Source: an uncultured Fibrobacterota bacterium
GTDB lineage: Bacteria > Fibrobacterota > Chitinivibrionia > Chitinivibrionales > CAIOZP01
Direction of reading: 5' to 3'
DNA: 7,024 bases
NCBI GenBank assembly: GCA_903862805.1
Contig: CAIOZP010000182.1
Location: 1-7,024 of the forward strand
In this document: one piece after another, positions 1 to 5,502 of the stretch
Position numbering within the stretch: position 1 is the stretch's first letter
Layout: every line of letters starts with the position of its first letter
Program-made: the position numbers and the translations under genes
Notes under the pieces: generated by a model
What the model saw: only the letters and a program-made list of their open reading frames with translations
Databases searched by the model: none
What the model was told of the DNA's origin: nothing

Positions 1-197
1 GATGTACCAAATCATCCTGCGAGGCGAGCATCACTCAAGAGCCGATACTAAAATCCGCAGATCTCGATACAATTTTCAATCTTCATCCAAGTGTCGAGCC
101 TTGCAATTTTTCTTTGTACAGGATCTCATACATAGGAATGAAGGGGATTTATTACGATCATCAGCAAGCTGCCCTGAAATATTTTCTACGGACGTGA
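1..197 (+). CDS. 3' end of an upstream gene (partial, unrecognised)
   Basis: The third forward frame is open from the window's left edge to a TGA at 195-197, about 64 codons, with no obvious start, as expected for the tail of a gene beginning outside the window. The translation has a mixed hydrophobic/polar composition, with a stretch PILKSADLDTIF and a C-terminal part reading YRISYIGMKGIYYDHQQAAL, then KYFLRT. I do not recognise a family. It ends 10 nt before the dgt start, and the dgt ribosome-binding site begins within its stop codon region, which suits an operon continuing from the left. A competing frame (ATG at 2, TGA at 209-211) is also open but has a poorer, Ser/Arg-rich composition. 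The choice between them is inference. Confidence 0.5.
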   Translation, partial: CTKSSCEASITQEPILKSADLDTIFNLHPSVEPCNFSLYRISYIGMKGIYYDHQQAALKYFLRT

Positions 198-200
198 AGG
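196..200 (+). promoter_or_regulatory. Ribosome-binding site of dgt
   Basis: GAAGG lies 7 nt before the ATG at 208. It supports that start over later in-frame candidates. It sits right at the stop codon of the upstream partial gene, so no separate promoter fits between the two. Confidence 0.55.
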
Positions 201-207
201 ATGAAAT

Positions 208-1377
208 ATGAATATTGATTCAAGCAAAATAGCCGGTTTTCTCGAAGATGAGGAGCGGAATCTTTCTCCTTTTGCAAAGAAGAGCAGCGAGAGCCTCGGC
301 CGGAGAAATCCGATTGCTCCCGATCCGTTTCGCCTCGAATTTGCCCGCGACGAAACTCGCATCATTCACAGCCCGCCCTTTCGTCGGCTCAAGCATAAGA
401 CGCAGGTTTTTTTGTCGCCCGATAACGATCACATTTGTACCCGCATGGAACACGTTCTGCATGTATCGTCAATTGCGGCGATCATCGGGCGCTGTCTGCG
501 GCTGAATATTGATCTCATCAATGCGATTGCAAAAGGCCACGACCTCGGGCATCCGCCATTTGGTCACGTTGGCGAACGAAAGCTCGACAAACTTTTGCGA
601 AGCTGCGGCGATCCTGATGGATTCAAGCACGAAATTCACGGACTGCGCGTGGTTGACAAACTGACAAATTACGGTACAGGTCTGAATCTTACATACGAGG
701 TTCGCGACGGAATCATCAGCCACTGCGGCGAGCGCTTTGAACAGGTGTTGTATCCCGATCGCAAGCGTGATCTTTTTGAGCTTGAACAAATCATCGACCG
801 TACCTGCTATCCCACGACGCTTGAAGGCTGTCTGGTGCGCATGGTTGATCGCATTGCCTATCTCGGCCGTGATCTCGAAGACGGCATCAAGGCCGGGCTT
901 ATCGGCAAAGACGATGTTCCGCGTGAAGTGATCGATGGACTCGGTTCCGACAACGGGAAAATCATTGGCAATTTTGTCAACGACATCATCGCCGAGAGTC
1001 TTGGTCAGGATGCAATAAAATTATCGGATCACATCTTCGCGCTGATGCAGATCCTCAAGGACTTCAACTACAAGAATATCTACCTCCATCGCGAGGTCGA
1101 AGCGCGCGCAAGAAAAGGTGAACACGTTGTTGAGCAGCTTTTCAAAAGCCATATTGACATTTGCGAGAAAACCGATCGCGGTCGTAATATCGAAGCTGCG
1201 GAAGCTGTCAAATCAGATGCGCCGACCTTATCGGTGTTTTTTGATTTCATCAAAAACAGTACTTACAACGACGAAACACCGGCACCGCGCATTGTCACCG
1301 ATTATGTAGCCGGAATGACCGACACCTTTGCTCAGCGGACATATCTCCAGCTTTTCCTTCCAGCGCCGGTGGTGTGA
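208..1377 (+). CDS. dgt: dGTPase-like HD-domain deoxynucleoside triphosphate triphosphohydrolase
   Basis: Likely hydrolyses dGTP or other dNTPs to the deoxynucleoside and triphosphate in the cytoplasm, which influences dNTP pools. The protein has 389 residues. The N-terminal family signature is present: a GRR segment near 31-33, then RDETRIIHSPPFRRLKHKTQ at 47-66. The HD metal site is complete: H82 in TRMEHVLHVS, H111-D112 in HDLGHPPFGH and D214 in MVDRIAYL. The C-terminal MTDTFAQR (370-377) also matches the end of the family. Length and motif order fit the shorter Dgt-like proteins found in many bacteria rather than the longer E. coli enzyme. The ATG at 208 has GAAGG 7 nt upstream. The gene leads a tight run, with the next start only 1 nt after its stop. 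Family assignment is firm; substrate preference among dNTPs cannot be read from the sequence. Confidence 0.93.
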   Translation: MNIDSSKIAGFLEDEERNLSPFAKKSSESLGRRNPIAPDPFRLEFARDETRIIHSPPFRRLKHKTQVFLSPDNDHICTRMEHVLHVSSIAAIIGRCLRLNIDLINAIAKGHDLGHPPFGHVGERKLDKLLRSCGDPDGFKHEIHGLRVVDKLTNYGTGLNLTYEVRDGIISHCGERFEQVLYPDRKRDLFELEQIIDRTCYPTTLEGCLVRMVDRIAYLGRDLEDGIKAGLIGKDDVPREVIDGLGSDNGKIIGNFVNDIIAESLGQDAIKLSDHIFALMQILKDFNYKNIYLHREVEARARKGEHVVEQLFKSHIDICEKTDRGRNIEAAEAVKSDAPTLSVFFDFIKNSTYNDETPAPRIVTDYVAGMTDTFAQRTYLQLFLPAPVV

Positions 1378-1378
1378 T

Positions 1379-1648
1379 ATGGCAAGACATCGAAAGATTA
1401 GAACAGGCGCGCTGGATATAGTGAATCCGATCCGTAAATGGGTCGATTATTTCATGAATGACCCTCAGGTGCCGTGCCCGAAATGCGGCAGCAGTGACGT
1501 TGAATGGTACGATCCGTTTTTCTTTGCACCTATGCGAGCGCTTAAGTTCCAGCGTCGTATTCGTTGCCACGAATGCCGCTACGTCTGGCGGCCGCAGCAT
1601 AGGCGCATGATTATCAAACCAAGCGACATCGATGGAATGAGTCTGTGA
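1379..1648 (+). CDS. Small zinc-ribbon protein of unknown function
   Basis: An 89-residue basic protein with two cysteine knuckles, CPKCG (C33, C36) and CHEC (C63, C66), 26 residues apart. This is a classic four-cysteine zinc-ribbon layout. Around it are a basic N-terminus (MARHRKIR) and an aromatic stretch EWYDPFFFAP between the knuckles. Metal binding is a confident inference from the pattern; the partner (nucleic acid or protein) is unknown. The ATG at 1379 is chosen because it starts 1 nt after the dgt stop. An in-frame ATG at 1328 would overlap dgt by 50 nt and add a non-conserved-looking extension. The Shine-Dalgarno is weak, so translation may depend on coupling to dgt. The 3' end overlaps the next small gene in a GTGA junction. 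Confidence 0.75.
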   Translation: MARHRKIRTGALDIVNPIRKWVDYFMNDPQVPCPKCGSSDVEWYDPFFFAPMRALKFQRRIRCHECRYVWRPQHRRMIIKPSDIDGMSL

Positions 1649-1779
1649 AATTTTTCGACCGACGTAAACGTGGCGCGGCTTCGGCTTTCGCAATGATGCT
1701 TGCGCTGTTTTTTGCTGCAAAAATGTTCATGCGACTTGTGCAAGTTGCAAAGAAAGAGAAGAAGGCCAAAGCAAAATGA
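1645..1779 (+). CDS. 44-residue single-span membrane protein (small gene)
   Basis: A GTG at 1645 overlaps the zinc-ribbon stop (GTGA), and the frame ends with TGA at 1777-1779, overlapping the HAD start (ATGA). It encodes 44 residues: a basic N-terminus (MKFFDRRKR), one hydrophobic segment at about 11-32 (including AFAMMLALFFAAK) and a very lysine-rich tail (KKEKKAKAK). This layout suits a one-pass membrane microprotein with both ends positively charged. A modest GGA sits 8 nt before the GTG. The exact stop/start overlaps at both ends, filling an otherwise empty 127-nt gap, are the main argument that it is real. No family is recognised. ATG codons at 1693 and 1696 are alternative starts but would cut into the hydrophobic segment. 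Confidence 0.6.
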   Translation: MKFFDRRKRGAASAFAMMLALFFAAKMFMRLVQVAKKEKKAKAK

Positions 1780-2414
1780 AGGAATACAGGGCATATCTTT
1801 TTGATGCCGACGGAACACTCATCGATACCGCCGATATGATTTACGAATGCTTCCTTCACACCTGTGCCGAGTTCGGTCGTACCGAACTTTCGCGCGAAGA
1901 AATCATGAGGGGTGTTGGTATTCCGCTTCGCCCGCAAATGGAATGTCTGCTTGGCCCACTTGACGAACGGGAATACAATCGTGCCCAGGAAATCCACATG
2001 GATTATCAGAATGAAATCTATGTCAATTGGCTGAAAGGCTTTGAGGGCACAGCCGAAATTCTGGAGGAATTGAAGTCCCGCCGAAAGGCACTCGCTGTTG
2101 TGACATCACGTCGCCTGCCTTCTCTGACCGTCTATCTGAAACATGTCGGGATATTTGATTATTTCGATCTTCTCGTTACACCGCATGAGACAGCAAAGCA
2201 CAAACCTGATCCCGAACCGGCGCTATTCGCATCTGCCGGCCTGAACATTGCACCGGAAAAGTGCCTCTTCATCGGAGATGCAATTTTCGACATCAAGTGC
2301 GGCAGCTCCGCCGGAATGGATACAGCGTTTGTCGAGTGGAGCACCAACCACCACAGCGACATGCAGCCTGAACCTACCTGGCACCTGAAGAGTTGGAGCG
2401 ATCTGCTCTGGTGA
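1776..2414 (+). CDS. HAD-superfamily phosphatase (phosphoglycolate phosphatase/PpaX-like)
   Basis: A 212-residue cytoplasmic hydrolase with all four HAD motifs. Motif I is LFDADGTLID with nucleophile D10 and acid/base D12; motif II is VVTSR (T110); motif III is KHKPDP (K143); motif IV is FIGDAIFD (D168, D172). The helical cap between motifs I and II (about 18-85) places it in subfamily I (Gph, PpaX and beta-phosphoglucomutase-like enzymes). The substrate may be 2-phosphoglycolate, pyrophosphate or another small phosphoester; the sequence does not decide. AAGAAGG lies about 10 nt before the ATG, which overlaps the preceding stop by 4 nt, so it is probably translationally coupled to the small membrane protein. 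Its stop is 3 nt from the end of the convergent lipoprotein gene, with no terminator between. Confidence 0.88.
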   Translation: MKEYRAYLFDADGTLIDTADMIYECFLHTCAEFGRTELSREEIMRGVGIPLRPQMECLLGPLDEREYNRAQEIHMDYQNEIYVNWLKGFEGTAEILEELKSRRKALAVVTSRRLPSLTVYLKHVGIFDYFDLLVTPHETAKHKPDPEPALFASAGLNIAPEKCLFIGDAIFDIKCGSSAGMDTAFVEWSTNHHSDMQPEPTWHLKSWSDLLW

Positions 2415-2417
2415 TGA

Positions 2418-3155
2418 TCAGTACGGATCGTTGAAGAGTTCCACTATCTCCACTTTGCTCAGTGCCCTGTCAAAGATTCGCAGATTGTCAATCGAACCCG
2501 AAAAATATTCCTGGTTTTTGACGCCATGTTTTCCGATTACAAGAGTATCCGCTGTACTCACTGATCCCGAAAAAACATACGAATGCTGTGCTATAGTATC
2601 CACATACAGCTGAACCAGTCCGGCCGTGTCTCTTGTCATAACCAGATGGTGCCATATACTGTCTGCAACAGTGACATCGCCAGCGTTGTATCCTGTTCGG
2701 GTCGTGTTTCCGACAAATCCGGCGAATCTGCCGTTCCAGATCGAAAGGGCGTATCCGGAATTGTAAGGATCACCCTTACATATAATTTCCTGTTTAGCGT
2801 TGTCTCCGCCGGTAGTATTTGCGTTGGTGCAAACCCAAACACTGATAGTGAAATCACCTGTGGCGAAATTTGTTGAATCAGAGGCTGAATCGTTCGGGAT
2901 TTCTATGACCGAAGTGCTTCCATCAAAATGCAAGGACTTGTCTGCTTGTCTTTTCCTGTCGATCGTATTTTTAACGTTCTGACCAATGCCATTCGGGACT
3001 GCCAGTTTGGTGTTGTCTGTTGAACCCTTGTTGAACAGATATTCGGCAATCAATCCTTTAGTTGGTAAAACAACACCCGAGGAGTTGTCGGAACTTAGGT
3101 TTGAACACGACGCAATCAGAAGAGCGCAAAGTCCGGCGATAGAAATACGAGTCAT
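2418..3155 (-). CDS. LamG-domain (concanavalin A-like) lipoprotein
   Basis: A 245-residue exported protein. The N-terminus is a lipoprotein signal: a short basic start, a hydrophobic core and lipobox IASC with the lipidated cysteine at C17, followed by a Ser/Asn-rich linker to about 30. The rest is one jelly-roll domain of the laminin-G-3/concanavalin A-like type. Its markers are GLIAEYLFN (34-42), LHFDGSTSVIEI (75-86), FTISVWV (102-108), WHHLVMTRD with QLYVD (168-185) and the closing SGSIDNLRIFDRALS (219-233). These domains usually bind glycans or mediate adhesion. No catalytic residues are evident, so a binding role is more likely than hydrolysis. The start has an excellent GGGAGGA just upstream. 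It lies downstream of the deacetylase-like gene but beyond that gene's terminator, so independent expression is likely. Confidence 0.85.
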   Translation of the reverse strand: MTRISIAGLCALLIASCSNLSSDNSSGVVLPTKGLIAEYLFNKGSTDNTKLAVPNGIGQNVKNTIDRKRQADKSLHFDGSTSVIEIPNDSASDSTNFATGDFTISVWVCTNANTTGGDNAKQEIICKGDPYNSGYALSIWNGRFAGFVGNTTRTGYNAGDVTVADSIWHHLVMTRDTAGLVQLYVDTIAQHSYVFSGSVSTADTLVIGKHGVKNQEYFSGSIDNLRIFDRALSKVEIVELFNDPY

Positions 3156-3159
3156 TTAT

Positions 3160-3164
3160 CCTCC
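3160..3164 (-). promoter_or_regulatory. Ribosome-binding site of the LamG lipoprotein
   Basis: On the minus strand this reads GGAGG within GGGAGGATAA, directly before the ATG at 3155. The strong match fixes the start and therefore the lipoprotein signal peptide. Confidence 0.75.
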
Positions 3165-3176
3165 CAATGGTAGACA

Positions 3177-3205
3177 TATTTATTGCTGAAATTCATATTT
3201 GTGAA
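3177..3205 (-). promoter_or_regulatory. Candidate promoter for the LamG lipoprotein
   Basis: On the minus strand a TTCACA (-35-like, 3205-3200) and a TAAATA (-10-like, 3182-3177) are 17 nt apart, between the upstream terminator and the lipoprotein ribosome-binding site. The -35 is a 5 of 6 match, but the -10 is poor (3 of 6), and promoter consensus in this lineage is uncertain. The main argument is position: transcription needs a start after the terminator. Confidence 0.25.
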
Positions 3206-3222
3206 GATACATTTTGCTAACA

Positions 3223-3256
3223 AAAAACGCCGGCGAGTAATCCCACCGGCGTTTTT
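3223..3256 (-). terminator. Intrinsic terminator of the deacetylase-like gene
   Basis: Perfect 11-bp inverted repeat: AAAAACGCCGG at 3223-3233 and CCGGCGTTTTT at 3246-3256. On the minus strand the GC-rich stem is followed by six T residues (3227-3222). With G-U pairs the stem can extend four more pairs, leaving an ATTA loop. It lies about 20 nt after the stop codon of the minus-strand gene ending at 3276. The symmetric A/T flanks would also let it act on plus-strand transcripts entering from the left. Confidence 0.88.
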
Positions 3257-3275
3257 CTATCGTGATAATCAGTTC

Positions 3276-4748
3276 TTATTTGTCAACCGCAACCGCTTTA
3301 TTGACTTTTTCGCCATTTCCGTTTATCGTCATCATATAGACTCCGGACGGAAGTGTTTTCCCGAAGTTGACAGTCTGCGAACCGCTGCCCATGTCCTGGA
3401 TACCTGAATAGATCTGCCGACCGTCGAGGCCGAGAAGACCGATGCGGTAGGTGCCCGGGTGTTGAACATTTAGGCTTGCATTTGTACGTGTCATATGGCT
3501 TACACCGGTTGTTTTTGCAGAGGCAAGGTTTGCCTTCTGATTTACAATAGGGATCGCATCCCAAGTTCCATATTGCGCCGGAGCCACATATGTACCAGTT
3601 GGCTGCGGGTTTTGCATCCAGCGAACAACATCGCGGAAAGGAACACAGCGTACATCGTTGAACTGTAGCACATAGGTGATAAATTCTTCGATGGCAGCAC
3701 GCCGATCGGCGAGTGAAACGGCAAAATGATCGACCGAAGTATCGGCATTCACATCGGCGTTGTAATTGGAATAATAGTCTGAGTGCATGCCAAGATAGAA
3801 CGGAGAACGATTTCCCTGACGATGAAGACTGAATGAATACTTCATCGCATTGAGGAACTCATCTTTAGTGGTACAGATTTTCCAACAGTTGTAATCCAGT
3901 CCGGTTGGGTTCTGCGACACAGGATCTGTATCAGGGATATTGCTCAAGTCGGTGGGTACAGTTGCTGGAAACCGGACAGCCTGAACAGGAAGTTCCCACA
4001 CACCGGGCATAGGTTGTGAAGTTTTAGCTGTAGAACCTGGGGCTGGACCGTTATCATAAGTATAGGGAAAATACTGGTATTTTGAACCTTGGGCATTTGA
4101 TTCCGAATAAACTATGGCTGGAACATTTACCCACGTTCCAGATGAATCGAAACCATAACCTGCTATGATTTGATTCCAGTTGTAGCCCGTTTCGACACTA
4201 CAATCGTAAAGCATTCCCTCTGTTTTGATTGCCTCGAAAGCACCGGCTCCATAACCAAGATAAGGACACCTCATCCCTATGATGGAATCCGCCGGAATCC
4301 CGTAAGAGGCAAGTTCGGTTTTGCATCCGGTTATTGCCGTTGACCAGTAGGTTGAATCTGCGCCATCCTCAAGGGGGTCGTGATATTTTGTGTGATCGCC
4401 GATTTCATATCCGCCCTTGTATGCACGAATCCAAGAATTTTTTAGCTCTGTTGTAGTTTGATTGTTTGGAGCGTTTAAATGATCTGTCTCACTCGATCCC
4501 GAGATAATAAAATAGGTTGCTCGCACCGGCGAACCGTCTTTGTTTTTGAGATCTTTGGTGAAATCAAGAAACCAGTTCACCCCGTCGGCATATGTGTTAT
4601 CGTCAAATGCCAAGCCTACAAGCATTGGGGTATTTGAAGAATCAATGCCGCCTGGTGATGTAATCGACCATGTAACATTGTCTGCTGCTAAAACGGTTCC
4701 AAGTGCCGCGACCAATCCGACAGCCATCAATTTAAGCATTTTATACAC
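3276..4748 (-). CDS. Secreted polysaccharide-deacetylase-like (CE4) protein with C-terminal sorting-type domain
   Basis: A 490-residue exported protein. A signal peptide spans 1 to about 21 (basic start, LMAVGLVAALG core, likely cut after VLA). The CE4/NodB-type fold is indicated by LAFDDN (46-51; D49 and D50 as base and metal ligand), HTKYH (119-123, the HxxxH metal motif), RCPY (160-163, the RxPY motif) and MHSD (321-324, candidate final catalytic histidine). The family would remove N-acetyl or O-acetyl groups from polysaccharides such as chitin, peptidoglycan or xylan. It departs from the canonical form by Asn in place of Gly after FDD and by a long, probably lineage-specific insert between RCPY and the last motif. 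Residues about 423-490 form a beta-rich tail with GTYRIGLLGLDGRQIY and LPSGVYMMTI, resembling T9SS type A sorting domains. The start is a GTG with GGAGG 5 nt upstream; an ATG three codons in has poor spacing. Substrate is unknown. Confidence 0.8.
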   Translation of the reverse strand: MYKMLKLMAVGLVAALGTVLAADNVTWSITSPGGIDSSNTPMLVGLAFDDNTYADGVNWFLDFTKDLKNKDGSPVRATYFIISGSSETDHLNAPNNQTTTELKNSWIRAYKGGYEIGDHTKYHDPLEDGADSTYWSTAITGCKTELASYGIPADSIIGMRCPYLGYGAGAFEAIKTEGMLYDCSVETGYNWNQIIAGYGFDSSGTWVNVPAIVYSESNAQGSKYQYFPYTYDNGPAPGSTAKTSQPMPGVWELPVQAVRFPATVPTDLSNIPDTDPVSQNPTGLDYNCWKICTTKDEFLNAMKYSFSLHRQGNRSPFYLGMHSDYYSNYNADVNADTSVDHFAVSLADRRAAIEEFITYVLQFNDVRCVPFRDVVRWMQNPQPTGTYVAPAQYGTWDAIPIVNQKANLASAKTTGVSHMTRTNASLNVQHPGTYRIGLLGLDGRQIYSGIQDMGSGSQTVNFGKTLPSGVYMMTINGNGEKVNKAVAVDK

Positions 4749-4753
4749 AATTA

Positions 4754-4758
4754 CCTCC
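4754..4758 (-). promoter_or_regulatory. Ribosome-binding site selecting a GTG start
   Basis: GGAGG on the minus strand lies 5 nt before the GTG at 4748. The alternative in-frame ATG at 4739 would be 14 nt away, so the GTG start is preferred. The choice changes only the first three residues before the signal peptide. Confidence 0.7.
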
Positions 4759-4968
4759 GGGTAGTTTCCACCATAAGTTAATTAAAAAAATGTATTTGCG
4801 CAGTCAGTTTGTTTACCTAAATGTTCGCATTTCTGGGTTTCCTGATTTTTTTGCGAAATCTTTGCTCTCTTTTGGATCATCTGGTGCTTTTCATGGATAC
4901 TGATTATTGGCACAGGCGAACCACCCTGTTCTATTTTCCGGCTGATCAGATCTGTACGATGTATTTGT
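4759..4968. other. Divergent intergenic region
   Basis: This region separates the minus-strand deacetylase-like gene from the plus-strand gene at 4982 and should hold both promoters. It is AT-rich near 4785-4800. I could not pick convincing -35/-10 pairs in either direction. It contains a small hairpin with a TTCG loop (4819-4832) inside a longer imperfect inverted repeat (4815-4838), and two overlapping 8-bp palindromes, CTGATCAG (4942-4949) and CAGATCTG (4947-4954), just upstream of the plus-strand gene. No open frame here looks coding. Confidence 0.5.
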
Positions 4969-4973
4969 GAGGA
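4969..4973 (+). promoter_or_regulatory. Ribosome-binding site selecting the ATG at 4982
   Basis: GAGGA lies 8 nt before the ATG at 4982. An in-frame GTG at 4967 overlaps this motif and has no ribosome-binding site of its own, so the shorter 158-residue product is preferred. Confidence 0.65.
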
Positions 4974-4981
4974 TCAACGGT

Positions 4982-5458
4982 ATGGCTAATCAAGGCAAAT
5001 TTCTTTTCATCCTGATGTGCGTGGCAGGGCTTTTTGCTCAAACCGATTCCTTACCGGATTCTCTCAGAATAGCGCCGTATATTGTGATTTATTCGGGCGA
5101 CACTTCGGCGCAGAATTTTTCCGATCTGAAAAGAGACGTGATTGCGCCGCTTGAGAAAAAGTATCACCGGTTCGATGTTCGTTTTGTTCCGGCTTCACCA
5201 GAATCGCTTCAAACTGGCGCAGCGTTGATGTTCGCGATTCGGGGGAAAGAAGCCAAAGGATCTGCCATCACGTTTCAGCACATTGACACGATGATAAGAA
5301 CTGCAATCGTTTCCGACAATCCGAAAAGGGCCGGTATTGCAGCTCGAAACAAACCCGGCAGCTCCGGTCTGTTGCTCCTGTTTTTCATTGTCATGCCGGC
5401 GGTTGCCATCTGGTATGTGATGCGAAAGCGAATGAACAAAATATCTGGGCAATCATGA
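4982..5458 (+). CDS. Exported, C-terminally membrane-anchored protein of unknown function
   Basis: A 158-residue protein. The N-terminus is a signal peptide (MANQGK, then FLFILMCVAGLFA, likely cut near AQT). The middle 100 residues look like a soluble alpha/beta domain outside the cytoplasm: a strand-like IAPYIVIYSG, a helix FSDLKRDVIAPLEKKY and strands DVRFVP and ALMFAIRG. A C-terminal hydrophobic span (about 130-148, GLLLLFFIVMPAVAIWYVM) is followed by basic RKRMNK, so the middle domain should be periplasmic and the tail cytoplasmic. The layout recalls small anchored periplasmic proteins such as the TPM-domain type, but I do not see that domain's signature and make no family claim. It is 44 nt upstream of the sugar transferase on the same strand, so co-transcription and a role in envelope polysaccharide work are plausible inferences. 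Confidence 0.75.
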   Translation: MANQGKFLFILMCVAGLFAQTDSLPDSLRIAPYIVIYSGDTSAQNFSDLKRDVIAPLEKKYHRFDVRFVPASPESLQTGAALMFAIRGKEAKGSAITFQHIDTMIRTAIVSDNPKRAGIAARNKPGSSGLLLLFFIVMPAVAIWYVMRKRMNKISGQS

Positions 5459-5502
5459 TGCGGAGATCTTCGTATTTGGTTTGAAATTTTATAGGTTTAT
5501 AA

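Noticed and set aside
2..211. 69-codon forward frame ending in an ATGA overlap with dgt
   Set aside because: Ser/Arg/His-rich composition with no recognisable domain; the alternative frame ending at 197 reads more like a protein C-terminus. Kept only as an ambiguity in the findings.
208..1377. Dgt as part of an anti-phage dNTP-depletion defence system
   Set aside because: Neighbouring genes show no defence hallmarks, and Dgt-like proteins are common housekeeping enzymes.
1295..1720. 141-codon minus-strand open frame
   Set aside because: It lies antisense to dgt, the zinc-ribbon gene and the microprotein, all better supported, and has no domain or ribosome-binding evidence.
2583..2876. 97-codon plus-strand open frame
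   Set aside because: It is antisense to the LamG domain and has a low-complexity Ser/Val-rich translation.
4844..4860. GATTT/AAATC inverted repeat with a T-run
   Set aside because: The stem is only 5 AT-rich base pairs and has no gene ending nearby that would need it.
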